From the NCBI GenBank assembly GCA_036768485.1, contig JAVLUZ010000718.1:62001-126000 (forward strand): DNA of 64,000 nt, in the 5' to 3' direction. Position numbers and translations under genes: made by a program. This DNA is from Mermis nigrescens (Eukaryota; Nematoda; Enoplea; Mermithida; Mermithidae). The stretch's first letter is position 1, and every line of letters starts with the position of its first letter. The notes below the pieces were generated by a model. It worked only from the letters and a program-made list of their open reading frames with translations, was not told the origin of the DNA and searched no databases. Shown here one piece after another: positions 11,861-24,150 of this stretch.

Positions 11861-12189
11861 TTTCGATTTTTCCCTTTGGAGGACACTTGAAAGAAATAAC
11901 AAATTTTCCCATTTAGGGGAGGGGCGGTCTCACCCCCTCTGGAAATGGGCCTGCATACATAGACAGTGACCAGATTTTGGTTGACTCCGAATGTTTTCAT
12001 TGGCATATATATAAGATTTGCGAAAAAATTGATATTTTTTAGCCAAAAAAGAGCACTTTCGAACTTCAACCCATCCACAGACTTCCCGTACTGTGGATAT
12101 CTAGTCTAACCTCAACTGCAAACCCAACATCCATGCGTTAAAATAACTTAAGGTCATTTTGAACCTATGGAATGAGAACAGGTAAGTAA

Positions 12190-13240
12190 AATATACATGT
12201 TAGCAGTGTTTCTTTGTATTTGGCAAAGATTTTTCTCAATGTACAAAGACTTTTAAGAATGGTCTTTCTACATGCACAAAGATTCTTGGAAGGACAGAAA
12301 TTGCAAAAAAGGGTCTGAAATTCGCGAAAATATTTCACGCGCGCCAAAATGAGGTAATTGAGTGTTCTTCTTTGTCTTTAGTATGGCAAAAATTGCATTT
12401 CAAAAGGTAAAATGTCAAATTTTTCGGCACTTTGCGCCGTTTTAAGACAATTCTTTAGTGATTTTTGCCCTTAGAGACCCAGAAATTAGCTAAAATACAC
12501 TACCAAAAGTCGAACTACTCTGTTTTTGCCACACTAAAATCGCTACTGTACCATATTATAGTACCCAAAAATTTGTGTCCACAAAATGCACAAAAAAATT
12601 TTTGGGAAGACACAAAGCGTAAAAAGTGTAAAATTCCCGAAAAATTTTCGGCAATTTGCCCCGAAATGAGTAATTAATTGTCCCATATATCTTTAAAATT
12701 GAAGAATTTGCCCATAGAGTGAAAAAATGTCAAATTGTTTTGGCGCTTTGCGCCATGTGATACAATTTTCAGTAATTTTTTGGCGTCAGAAACCCAGAAA
12801 TTAGCTAGAACACACTACCAAACATCGAGCAATTCTGTTTTTACTACACTAAAATCGCTACTGAACCATATTACAGTACCCAAAAAATTGTGTACAGAAT
12901 ATACAAAGATTTTTAGGAAGACAAAAACTGTAAAAAGGTGTAAAATTCCCAAAAATTTTCAACGTTTCGCACCAATATGTGTAACTGTTTGTCCTATATA
13001 TCTTCAATGGCAGAATTTGCATTCAGAATGGAAAAATGTCAAATTTTATGGCGCTTCGCGTCGTTTTGATACAATTTTCAGTAATTTTTGGCATCAGAAA
13101 CCCATAAATTAGCTAAATTACACTACCAAAGATCGAGAAACCTTATTTTACCACACTAAAATCGCTGATATTACAGTACACAACAATTTGCATGTACAAA
13201 ATCTACAAAGACTTTTAGAGACCATCTTTGTACATGTATA
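12190..13240 (+). repeat. R1 tandem repeat, ~310-bp units, about three copies
   Basis: The core GGCGCTTTGCGCC (variants) lies near 12427, 12740 and 13050, spacings of about 310 bp. Between cores each unit has 'cagaaattagctaaaa', 'cactaccaaa', 'actaaaatcgctactg' and an ACAAAGATTTTTGG-like segment. Short frames repeat along with it and are not genes. Related pieces lie at 640-905 and 8490-8960 on the other strand. Confidence 0.88.
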
Positions 13241-13867
13241 TACAAACTAACTTGAACTAAAAAAATGCATGTTAGTGCTAAATTGTCAAAGAAGGAAACT
13301 GTCAGACATAAACAAAGTGTAAAAAAATCACAATTCCCTATAAAATGTGCTTAAAATATCAACAGACACAAAAAATTTTTTATGAAAATCAGACCGATGC
13401 TGATTAAGCTAAAAGCGTATATACATGAGCAGCATCAATTAATTCTGCGGATGTGGGGTCAAATCAGCCTATCAAAAATTGTTTTACATTCTGAATTGGA
13501 CTATAATAGATTTGTACCATAGACGTTTTTGTGCCTCTAAAGCATCTAGTGCATTTATTTAGTCATATATTCTCATCACTGTTTTTTCTGCACAAGCGTG
13601 TCTGAAGCAACGTTGTTTCTCAGCAATTTAAAGTTTTTAAAATTTCCAGACGATTTGCAGAAAAAGTGCTTTATTAAGCATTTTTAGATATCCATTTGCT
13701 CTAAGGTATCCAATTTTGGGCGCTTCCACCGTATACTCATATTCCAATTAAAATTTATTCGATTTTTTTATTTTCTTCAAATTGTTTTCTGCTTTTTATG
13801 CTCTCTCCATAATTTCCTATGCTGTGCATGTCTGGATCTCAGAGCCGAAATGTTTTCCCCATTTCGG

Positions 13868-14044
13868 CCTTAAAACTGAAGATATGGCAAAAGAGGCATT
13901 ATTTTTCAACATTTCTCATCGAGCACTATCCATTGGCATCAAAAAATTACAAATTTCCAAAATTGAATTCTCGGGGGGGGGTATTTTGGGTTTCTGGGGG
14001 TGCATACTCCCCCCCCCAAACTCCCCCTTTCACGCCCAGGTGTG
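13868..14044 (-). mobile_element. Degenerate copy of the hAT-type MITE
   Basis: On the minus strand this shares the interior of the family: the 'catcgagcactatccattggcatcaaa' region, G-runs, and the end CACGCCCAGGTGTG at 14031-14044. The opposite terminus is not recognisable and no target duplication is certain, so this is an older or truncated copy. Confidence 0.8.
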
Positions 14045-17000
14045 GTGCATACCCCAAAATTCCCATGCCTACGTATGGCAATCACCAAATTATGTATATT
14101 GAATCCGATGGGGCGAAATTGCCGAAAATAGCACTGAACACTGTTTTTTTGTACGAGCCTCTTTGTACATGTACAAAGATCTCCAAAAAAGTCTTTTGTA
14201 CGAGCGAAAATTTTTTTGTACTTATAACGTATAGATATGCAATTGAATGTACACATTTTTACATACTACTAGATTGTTATCCGTGACCCGCACGCTTCGC
14301 AAAAGGTGTAACTTTGTCCTAAATTCAGCTGGTTATATTAGTTCGGCCCGAAACATCAAAATTTTCATGAATCTTAGGTTGAAATTACACATAAAATTCG
14401 ACTCAGCAAGTTAAAATGACTTGTGTTACACAATTATAAATAATAAGCGGTTGCAATGTGCTGACTGAATCTCATAATAGACACCAATTTGCTTATGAAT
14501 TTAATGCAACGCAAAGATAAAAGAGTCAATTTGATCTTCAAATGGCAGAAAACAGTGCAAAGTTGTTTAATAGTTCTTTTTCTGCATAAAATCTTTATAA
14601 AACAGTGGAAATAGATGTAAAAGATGCTTCAATCTGTACAAAGATGCTTACAGATAGATTTTGGAGTGTTAAATGCCCGCGCTTGGAGCTAAATAGAATG
14701 TAATTATGATACTCGGCGCGAAGCGCCGAAAATTTTTAGAAATTTTGCTAAAAAATACTCCAAAAACGTTAAAACTACTATTACTTTGCCCCAAAAAGCT
14801 CTTTGTACATTACACAAAGATGGCTCCGGAAATCTTTGTACGAGCCTCAAAATCTTTGTCTCCTACAAAAAACAACAGTGGCACCGAAAGTTCAATTCTG
14901 TGGGGTATATCAATTTTGGCGGAGCTACCGGATTCTCAGGGGGTCCCCAAACTGCCCACGTCCATGGTAGTTGGTACACTTTGCGTATAAAACTTTTGCG
15001 CTCTACTACGAATATTACGATCAGTAATCACACATGGACACAGGGATTCCCAGGTTATTCGATTACTATGCCCTGAAAACAGGCATAAAAATTACTGTCA
15101 GACGATTTTTCCTAACAGCAACTACGAGGCAAAATTGCGATCAATTGTTAAACAACACGCCTAGATGTCAGTAAGCTTTTTTGTAATTTCTAGATATCTA
15201 TATCTTCACTATATAATGATTTTCTATCTATTAGGTATTTTATGGGTAAACAAAACAGAAATGTATTAGTTGGCGCGAAGCGCCGAAAAATTTTAATATC
15301 TTCGCTGCTTTTGTACCCAAAAATCAAACAGAAAATGTTTGATTGCTCAAAATCGTCTGACAGCGAATCAAGTCTCGGACCCTGAGGTGGGTAATACCCC
15401 CGCACCCCCACCTCATGGACATGTGTGTACCTGAAACAACAAATCGGCGCAAAGCGCAGGAAGGTTTTTGTTCCGAAGCTTAACAGTAAATTAAAAACCT
15501 ATTGTCTTGCCTGCCGTTCTATTACATTTCATGAAGTTTCAATTCTTTCCTTATGGGATCATTGTGAAAAATAAAAATATTTGTTTATTCTGGGAGAGGA
15601 GGCCGGGGCATCTCCACGGCTAGTTACGCCTCTAATCATGGGCAAGTGCTGGTGCACTACCTGGGACAATTATTTAGCTTGATATTGATTGGGTTTCACG
15701 TTGGGTTCGATCCACTTTGCATCTAGCAGTAGATACAACTTTCATCTAACATATCTATTTGCCGCACTTTCCCACTTTCCGATACAAATACAATACGTCC
15801 TCTTGTATAAAGTTGAAATTGTTTGAAAATCTAACCTGATTTTTCGGACGTCCAATTTGATACAGGGAGACCATGGAATGAACCGCCGCACAGCAAGATG
15901 TGAAAATAACAACTGAAAAGAATCTCAAAAAATTGTGTGTAAATCATCGTGCTCTGTAAATTTAAAGTAAACTTGATTAGCTACCATAGATTAACAATAT
16001 AGTTTACAACTCTAGTATATTGCAGTTAACATCAAAGCCGAAATTTTGTCTATAGGACGTATACGTGCTAAATATACATTCTGTACCAATGCAGCAGGTA
16101 TAATGGAGCATAATGCGTAATATGTTCAACTCGTGAGCCAATAATCTATTGAGCTCGAATCTCTTAAGAAGATGAGACATAACTCATTAGGAAGAACATT
16201 AAATTTACTAGATATTCTCTGAAAAATTAAAATGCGTCAGAAACTCACAGGATAATATCTGAAAACATCAAAAGCTACAGTATGACAGTTTTCCTGGCGG
16301 TCATATTGAAAAAGTGGTATTCTTTAGTAAATCAGACAAATAGGATATCATTCGAACAAGCTTTTTTTGGGTATTCTAAAATGTGCTTAAACATTTAAAA
16401 ATATGAAAAATAGCTCAAGTAAAATGCTTACCTTTATAGGGGCAGCCATATTGGACAAAAATTAAATTGAAATAGCAGGACGAACTATTCGGAAACACGG
16501 AAAACAAAAAAAAGGTTGTGATCATTTATTGTATTTATTTTATTAAGAAATACCAGCGGATCAAAAGTTATATGCATAAATGTCCTCGAATTCTCAAACT
16601 GTGTGAAAATGACGTGCTTAAGTACCTACCTCTTCTCGCGAGAAGCTGTTTATTTTTCTTTAATCGTTTAGCCATCTGAGCTATATTTTGTTCAATTTGT
16701 ACTATGCTCTTGCCAATAGATTCCCACCATTGTGGTTATATTCCCCTTAGGTTACTTACCTATACTAAGTAGGCATTGAAAATTTGAAGCAAATCTGCAT
16801 TAAGCATTAATAATCTTTCATGGGACAATAATAACGATATCAAATGAAAAAAGATTAAATTGAGTTTGAGAAGATTTGAGGAAGGGCTTTTTCTGCTTTT
16901 GACTTTGTCATGCCTCTAAATTTTTGAATGACAGAATCCCCCTATCCTGCCGTTGCAGTCTCAGTGATAAAACTTTGGAATTAGAAGTGCTTTTTATGTC

Positions 17001-17205
17001 TAATTTGCGATAAATTGTCCTAATGTTATATTGTCTTTGTCTTAGAATTATTATATTTCGAATTGCTTGAATGTACTCTCAGGCTTTTAGTTAAATAGGT
17101 ACAAAGTACTAGGTATGCTAGCATGTACACTGAAATGTCTGAATACTACACGCAGCAATACGTATACCCAGCTAGGTCGCACAAGTTATTTTCAATTTCA
17201 AAAAG
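14045..17205. other. Non-coding interval with scattered GGCGC-GAA-GCGCC palindromes
   Basis: No exon is recognised in about 3.1 kb. Perfect or near-perfect palindromes of the form GGCGCGAAGCGCC followed by an A/T run occur near 14715 and 15272, with a variant near 15443. ACAAAGAT-type R1 fragments occur near 14165-14220 and 14800-14870. The part from about 15650 to 17200 shows nothing I can name. Confidence 0.5.
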
Positions 17206-17330
17206 TGCCTAAACATTTATGGTAGGGCAAAAACATTGTTTTTCGGCGTTTCTCAATGAGCCTCTTGCATCGGCATCGAAAAATTGCAGGAAAACGAAAA
17301 AATTCAGAAAAATCAATTTCTGGGGGATTC
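17206..17330 (-). mobile_element. Highly diverged fragment of the hAT-type MITE
   Basis: Alignable by eye to the interior of the copy at 61506-61734: a 'ggnaaaaac' segment, 'cgtttctca', 'catcggcatc-aaaaattgc', a Lys-like A-run and 'ttctggggg'. Neither terminus nor target duplication is preserved. Confidence 0.55.
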
Positions 17331-18098
17331 TCGATGTGGTTGCAATGTAAGTTTGGGTTTGCTGACTTGAAATGAGAATTTTTCATTGAAACAACTTAAA
17401 TAAAAATGCACAATTTAAAATCATAGTCTATTTTGAGACACTTTTTTTAGTGCCAAAAAGCATGCTTAGTTAATCATATAAATAACTCTTTTAAATGGGT
17501 TAAGTCTTTTTTTAGAAATAGGGTTAGAGTTAGCTCTAACCCTATTAACTTTTTTGAAATGGGCTAAACCCTAACCCAAACTCTATTGTAATTTACTAAC
17601 GCTGACAACGCTATTCATAATGTCTTTTTATGGACCAGTGAACCATGCTTAATGATGGCACGTTTTTTTCAGAAGCCGCAGAATATATGTATATCTCGAG
17701 CGTGGACCAATTGCTCGATTGTGTTGAAACTTTGGGACATAATTGCTGTAAACGTTACAGTTGAATGAATGCTTCAGATATACCGGATTACTGAAGCTAT
17801 TTCATGACTCGCGCTCTTATATTATATGATCCAATGGTTTTATAGAGCACAAGTCTTTTTAAATATGATTGATAGACGTTGGATATGCTTCACACACGAT
17901 GGCTGTCCGCTAAGCATACTGTAAGGCGGAAGGAAATTTGGTAGCTAAAATAATTACTCGATTTTCTGTATTTGCATCAATTGAAGTGGAGCGTCATAAC
18001 TTTGTAGAAGTATGCATGAAAATACAGGAAAACTCTTTCACAAAATCTTCTTCACAAATTTTTGAGGCTTCTGCGCCAGATTTTCTTAAATTCAAGGA
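17331..18098. other. Non-coding interval, no feature recognised
   Basis: AT-rich. It contains a short inverted pair around 17520-17550 built on GGGTTAGAG / CTCTAACCC and nothing exon-like. Confidence 0.5.
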
Positions 18099-18480
18099 AA
18101 CAGGCCTGTATCCAGGATATTATTTCAAGGGGGGTTTTGAGGTCAGGTATCTCGAGAACTATTGGTATATGGACAGAAATAAAGGCATTTTTGAGCGTAT
18201 CTCAACGAGCTCTATGCGATGGTAAATAAAGATTCCGAAAAAAATTAAGAAATTTTCGCTTTTTTCACATATACTCATGTTACACAAATCTATCGTTTAA
18301 ACGATCTAAACAACTGATTTCTCATCATTCAATAGACGACTAATATCCTAGCTCCTGCCTTTGTATTTAATCTTTGCGATTTACAGAGAAAAAGAATACA
18401 GAAAATGAACAATACGGCAAGGAGCACCGAAAAAATTCGACACCTTCTGCATGTCTATAACTAATAAAATTTTCAGTTTA
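18099..18480 (+). repeat. Interspersed repeat C, copy 2
   Basis: Direct repeat of 11196-11600, sharing 'caggcctgta', 'tcgagaactattgg' and 'tttttgagcgtatctcaacgagctctat'. The tail includes an 'acggcaaggagcaccgaaaaaattcgac' segment comparable to the first unit of the tandem repeat at 11519. The 18481-18999 stretch that follows shows nothing recognisable. Confidence 0.85.
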
Positions 18481-18999
18481 CTAGCTAAAAATTACGCTAA
18501 AAACCTGTTTTGCTGGTTTTAGGTCAGCTTTTTCGAAAAAAAGTTTTGTTGAAAGAATGCTGCAGTAAAATGATTTTCAAAATTGTTTTATGTCTCAAGA
18601 ATTACAGGGAATGCATGCACCACAAGACGTATTAAAAGCTAGCTAAGCAAGGACAACCCCGGGTTATCGCACTAATTAGAATTGTCTAACCTCTTCAACA
18701 ATAAATCCCAGTCTCCCACAAAGATGAGCAGCAGCCAAATTATATGGATGGCAGTCAAAACCAAGAAAAATCACAAAAAAACATGCTGAAAGTTCAATTC
18801 TAAGAGATTTTATCATTTTTCGCGTGGGTTTTCAGATTCTAGGGCTGGAACCTGCACATCCAACCACACATCTATATGTGGTCTCAATCCGCTATGACCC
18901 AATGCGATTTCTTCAATTACCCGCTCATTTTAAATGCGCAACAAGTTGCTCTTGTTTGAACACCTCGAAAGTCAGCGTCACCGCCACCCATCTCATGGG

Positions 19000-19202
19000 C
19001 AGGGGCGGGATTTAGGGGAGCGGGGGGGCGGGGCGGCGCTCCCTCCCCTCGGCCCAAAATAGTGCGCAAAATTAAGCATTTTTTGAGCGAGTTTTGAAGC
19101 GATTTTCGGGTTAAAACGGCTTCATTTTTCCCGCCCAAGTCTGGGTTCCGCCCCCTTAAGGGGTACCGCCTCCCTTAGGAAAATTCCTAGATCCCGCCAC
19201 TG
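19000..19202. mobile_element. 203-bp MITE with CAGNGGCGGGAT termini (hAT-like)
   Basis: The left end CAGGGGCGGGATTTAGG and the right end CCTAGATCCCGCCACTG form an inverted repeat of about 17 bp with two mismatches. CAGNGG-type termini are typical of hAT elements. Flanking bases CTCATGGG (left) and CCTCGCGG (right) resemble a decayed 8-bp target duplication, but alignment is ambiguous by one base. The interior is GC-rich at the ends, with no coding. Confidence 0.75.
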
Positions 19203-19969
19203 CCTCGCGGGAATGATTTACATGTATCCCTGAAATCCAGATTACTTTCAAATAAAATAATAGAGTGCTACGTTCTTCACAAGCATGTTGTTTTCATGTA
19301 AAAAACCTGTATGAAATAGGATTGATAAGGGACGGACAGAATTAAGGAAGGCGGGGTAGAAGGGCGACCACTCATTAGCACAGCATAATGTGATTGTTTA
19401 GATAATATAAATATTTTAGAATATAATTTTATAGAATTTTTATAATTCTTTATACTATATATTTATGATTTTGAATAATTTTTATATAGTTAGCATAATG
19501 TAATCGTAATCACACATAGGCGTGGGGATTAGGGGAGTTTAGACCTCTTGAGAATCCGATAGACCCTCAGAAATCGATAGAACTCAGACATGTTTTCAGA
19601 ATTTTTGCCACTTTTATGCCGTTTTATGACCACACTCCCAGAGTATTATTTCTAAACTGTTAAATCTAACTCGGAGATTGAGTGTAAAGAAACTCACTCC
19701 AATTCTAATTATAGTTCTTGAAATGTATATTTTTTGGCAGAGAGATTATCTCCCGAATTACAGATGTAGAAACCAGATCAAAAGTTTTTTTTCAAAATTT
19801 AACATTTTTGCACTCTCTGTATAGTCTGTTTCGATAATTTACATAAATCGCCTTGAAAAGAGTTATTTTGAGCACATTCGATTGCATACAACATATAAAG
19901 AAGCTAGACTCATTTGGAAGCTAAACTGAAATAGATAATAGTAGTAGTTATACGTGGTACCCTAAATCT

Positions 19970-20165
19970 TACGTTATAACATAGGCAATGATTAAGGATA
20001 GGCAATAGTTAAGGATAGGCCGTGCCTAAGGATAGACAACAATATAACATATGCAATAGTTAAGGATAGGCAATCGTTGAGAATAGGCAATGATTAAGGA
20101 TTATAGGTAATGGTTAAGAATAGGTAATGCTATAAGGATAGGCAACGTTATAACATATGGGGACA
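19970..20165 (+). repeat. ~20-bp minisatellite, 'aggataggcaatngttaag' type
   Basis: A degenerate short tandem repeat with about eight variants of 'ggataggcaatagttaa'. Two 'ataacatatg' interruptions lie near 20044 and 20150. The 19203-19969 stretch before it is AT-rich and featureless. Confidence 0.8.
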
Positions 20166-20657
20166 TAGTTGAGGAGTGGAAGGGTAAAAGTTGGCACAGT
20201 GCCAGCTTAGGCTTAAGATTAAACTGTTATTAAAGTAAGGCTTAACCTGAGCTAAGTGTAAACATAGAATTTTTAATCAACGCTTACTTTTTTCTGGTTT
20301 GCTGCTGGACTTTACAGTGGACTAGCCAACCGACTTTACAACGAGCACCAGGTAAGACTGCTCCTACTAATGGCGGCCTTGTCGAGGCGGGACAGCTTGA
20401 GGCGCCAGTGTGAGTGGGGCACCGACCAACGCCAGCGTTTATTTTAATTTTTATATAAAATAGTGTGAGTGTTTTGTCAATAGCTCTTTCTCCAAAATCC
20501 TGATAGTATTTTATCGCCTCATTGCTGAAATAACGCCACAAGTTGGCTAGTGCGCGAAATTTTCGTCGAATGAGCCATAATGTCAGATGACAGCAAAAGA
20601 GTGTGAAAAGGATTAGTAAAATTTACAGTCATTGATTGAACGTAGTTGGGGGTCTGA

Positions 20658-21221
20658 CACTATTATAGTCTGAATCATTTATTCGAGAGCTTTTTAGTCA
20701 ATTCTTTTAAGGGATACAGTAAGCGAAACAAGACAAATTACTGTAATTCGGCAGATCAGCTCAGTGAGGGCGAGTGGCTGGAATTCTTCCATTTTTAATG
20801 CACTAATCCGCCTATATAAATTTAATATTAGGCATTTAATCAGTACTGGGACATACTACAGTAAGTGCGCGAAATAAAAAGCTACCGGGTGGAATCGAAC
20901 CCAGTTGCTTCGATACGACAAGCAGACGTTTTACCACTGAGCTATGAGGGAATCTGCAGGTGTTTCTTAACATTTTAGTCTATTGTGTTTAAAGTGTCAA
21001 CTAAGGATAAGCTGAATGTGCGATTCTTATATGTAAGTTGATTAATTTGCTGGAAGATGAGAACAAATTATGTCGCAAAAATGTTATTGAAAAACCCTTC
21101 TCTGCTACGTAACTACAGTGAGATCTAGCGAACTACAGTAAATAAGAAAGAAGGGGTTACTGTAGCACTCCGAAAACATTTACTGAAAAAGCTCTCGGAT
21201 AAATGAAACAGATTATAAGTG
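20658..21221. mobile_element. Foldback/MITE-like element with ~105-bp inverted arms
   Basis: 20658-20767 and 21117-21221 are inverted copies of each other. They share CACT-ATAATCTG-type ends, 'catttattcgagagcttttt', a 'acagtaa' segment and an 'attactgtaattcg' segment. The loop contains the tRNA-like segment at 20881-20952. No target duplication could be settled. Class is unknown; non-autonomous. Confidence 0.75.
20881..20952 (-). other. tRNA-like segment (box A and box B), probably a relic or SINE head
   Basis: The minus strand carries TAGCTCAGTGG (20944-20934), matching the Pol III box A, and GGTTCGATTCC, matching box B exactly, at the usual tRNA spacing. It includes a loop-like TTGTCGT that would give a GTC anticodon. 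However, the anticodon, T and acceptor stems do not pair when written out. It is therefore not a functional tRNA gene; a tRNA-derived promoter remnant is more likely. Confidence 0.7.
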
Positions 21222-21489
21222 ATAAACTCAAATCAAATGCATAGGAATGTGATACTATAATTTCGTTCACCGGGTTCCATTTTTGAAAAAACTTTATAAA
21301 TAATATTATTTATAGACGACGTAGAAATCTATCACTCCTGTGCTTTTAGTAGCCCTTAAAAGGACCGTTGGAATTAAGAATACAATTAAAATCGACCGCT
21401 GCCGCGAAGCGCTGTCTACGCCACCGGATGAACCGTCACGACGTCAAAATGGTCTGGCTATTAGGCCAAAACATCGCGAATGGTCAACA

Positions 21490-22220
21490 CAGGCATAGCT
21501 AGGGGTGGGGAGCATTGGGGACACATGCCCCCTCAAAAGTTTTCAGAAATTATGTTGATTTTTCTGGCGCGATGTGTCCAAAAAATTGAGTTCAAAAAGG
21601 CAAAAAAGTCCAAATTTAAATTTTGCATGCTTGTTCAGCATAATAGTAAAAGTGCGAAAGTGTTAGCATACCAATTCGTCTATTCTCTGCTTTTTTTATC
21701 ACTCTTTACAAGGAAATTTATTTTATTTGCTCTTTTTTTATTCTATCTCTTTAAATTTGCATTAAAATAATTCTATTTTATATGAAAGGAAAGGCCAGAT
21801 TTTCTTGTGTTTCTGCGCATTTTCTGTTTTCTGAACTAGTTAATAAGACAGCCACAAATGGGCTTGAAAACGGTAAAAACATAATTCTCATTAATACATC
21901 TTTCAATGAGTTTATTGGCAGCGACCCGTTGCTGCGCTATATACTTAGCAGAGGTCGAAAAATGCATTTCAGCTCAGAAGTTTTGCGCAGTGTAGGAGTT
22001 CAACAATTTTAAGTGTCCTTGATCTTAATTCAGAACCGAGATTTCTGCCGATTTTGCGGAAATTTTAACGTTAGTAATTGAAAATTAGAGTGCTTTTATT
22101 ACAAAATTTTCCGGGTTCTGGCCCCGGACCCCGCTGGTGGCGCTTGAGTGCGCCACCCCGGACCCCAGTTGTAAAATCTTGTTGCACATGTGCAGAAGAG
22201 TTTTTTAGGAGAAAAGTTAA
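21490..22220 (+). repeat. Interspersed repeat D, copy A, left part
   Basis: Matches 57350-58190. Landmarks in order are 'ggggagcattgggg', 'ttcaaaaaggcaaaaa', 'gcatgcttgt-agcat-atagtaaaagtgcgaaa', 'gtctattctctgc', 'acaaatgggc-tgaaaacggtaa', 'cgacccgttgctgcgctat' and 'ttttccgggttctggccccgga'. Small frames are partly shared but broken by indels. The copy is interrupted at 22220 by a TTAA-flanked element and continues at 23899. Confidence 0.88.
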
Positions 22221-23894
22221 CCTTTTGGGGGCCAACGTTCCCAATCGCGGGAACATATTTTCAAAATTTTGTTGCAAAACAACTACTCATCTAATTTAAA
22301 TAAGACTTGTTTTGGATGAGAAACAAGATGTTTGCCTATCCTGTGAGACCAATTTCAAAACTTAATTATAAGTATGAGCTATGCTATGCTGTCTTAAGTT
22401 GAACAAAAATAGCGAAAGTTTGTCATGTTCAGAAATTTGCATATTCTCAATTGACAGACAAAATCTTTGAGCCAAATGTCAAGCAGTCATGTTTGCAGAG
22501 GTTTTCTGATCATTTTAGTACCTATGTTATTCAATTTTATTTAGTTGGTCATCAAAAGTTATGGTTAAATTTATATTGATGTTCCCGTTTGGGAACGTTG
22601 GCATCCTAGGAGTGCAAAAATATTTAATTCCTGGAAAGGGAACAAAATCTATGAGGCAGTATATGTAACCTCGACTATGCTCTTTAGTGACCTCGCATGC
22701 ATTCCTTCAATTTTCTAGAGCTCCACAAGCATTCTGGTATGACTTTGGTGCACATATTCAAAATGTTAAATGCAGGTTTATGGGATTCTTGACTTGATTT
22801 GATGTGTTATGATTACACAACAATGAAGCTCTTGATTTCTAGCGGATTTTAGGCAAAAATTCAAGTGTTCCTGTAAATAATTTTAGGTGCTTTTGCAGAA
22901 ATTTCCTGCTCTACCTTACTTTGCTTTATTTTTTTACTATAACTTACAGAGCCATGAATCATTTGAGGCTTAAAGACAAATTTTCTTGAATTCAAGCTCA
23001 ATATCATGTTTTTGATCTATAGAACTTGTACTGTACTATATCAAACTTTATATAACTACTGATTTCTAACATTTTTTAATAGCTCAGAAGCATGCTAGCA
23101 ACATAATTAAACTTTGAGTGTAAGTTTATTGGACTATCGATAACAACTGCGGATAGGTGAATGTCCGAATGAGTAAACGTATGATATTATGACTTACTTT
23201 TATTCACTGTAAAATTTTACTTTTTGAAAATTGAATGAAATTGCCAAATTCTCTATATTACACCCTGGCTTCCTGTTATTTCCCGAATCTTGATTCATGG
23301 CTTCTAATTTTTAGTATACCAAAAAATGTCAATGCAGTGTAAATAGCTCTGAGATCACGGGCATTAGTTCAACAGCATAGAAATGAGAAAACCAATAAAT
23401 TTTGAAAAATCCAGAGAAAACGAAAATACAGATTACAGCTCAATAATAGTTTTTTACTCATCTTAGCTAGACATTATTTAATGTTATCTAGAAAGCAAGC
23501 AAATCTAACAAAAGACAAATATAAAGTTACGGTGTCTACTGAAAGTGTTCTTGGTTTTCTGAGGTTTAAGGCTCCCATAAGGTTTCAAGTACTCAAAACC
23601 ACACCCTTGTAGGCTCTCTATTTGACAATTTGACAGTTTAGATTACTTGTGTTATCAATGTTTGTAGCAGATCGCTTTAATCTTATATGTTTTGCAAAAC
23701 ATAACAGAACATGAAATTTGGCAAAAAAGTTCCCCAAGAAGCCAACGTTCCCAAATGGGAACATATGAACAACATAATACAGAGAATAACTTTTGCACTG
23801 GTTTTTTGCATACAGTCTTACATTTTACAGATTTGAAACATATTAAGATTGCATTGCTGTAGCACATCTGCATCATAGAGCGGACTCTAAAAGG
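22221..23894. mobile_element. 1674-bp piggyBac-like non-autonomous element with TTAA duplication
   Basis: TTAA occurs immediately on both sides (22217-22220 and 23895-23898). The element begins CCTTTTGGGGG and ends CTCTAAAAGG, giving a short CCTTTT/AAAAGG inverted terminus. It splits repeat D, whose uninterrupted copy at 57350-58510 shows the empty state. TTAA target specificity and CCYTTT-like ends are hallmarks of piggyBac elements. A GCCAACGTTCCC-centred palindromic motif occurs three times inside: near 22231, near 22583 (inverted) and near 23741. No transposase frame is seen. Confidence 0.8.
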
Positions 23895-23898
23895 TTAA

Positions 23899-24150
23899 AG
23901 AGATATGAAAGTTTTAAAAATTTGGTTACTGTTCTCTATGATTTAAGCGGTATAAATTGAGTTTAACGAGCAAAGACGTCAAAATTTTAGTGCGCATACC
24001 ACAGCCGGTTACTGTCATTCTTTTTGTAAAGCTCCAGCATTGCGCTTAAAAGCCTGAATAGAGTCAAAATATCGTCATACTAAGATGATAATTCGTAGTT
24101 TTCCTCTTCAGCTCTGTTAGACTATTAGTATTCACAGAACTGCAACATGT
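23899..24150 (+). repeat. Interspersed repeat D, copy A, right part
   Basis: Matches 58245-58500: 'tgatttaagcngtataaattgagttta', 'ccggttactgt', 'tctttttgtaaagctccagcattgcg', 'aaaagcctgaat', and the 'ctgttagactattagtatt' segment. This resumes repeat D after the TTAA insertion. Confidence 0.88.

Noticed and set aside
13822..14052. Target duplication GTGCAT(GT/AC) around the degenerate MITE at 13868
   Set aside because: Only 6 of 8 bases match and the left terminus CATACGTGGGC is absent, so the match may be chance.
17518..17578. Telomere-like GGGTTAG / CTAACCC motifs
   Set aside because: Only a few imperfect copies, partly as an inverted pair, with no tandem array; not an interstitial telomere.
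20881..20952. Functional tRNA gene (anticodon GTC) on the minus strand
   Set aside because: Box A and box B match, but the acceptor, anticodon and T stems do not pair when written out; it lies inside a foldback element.
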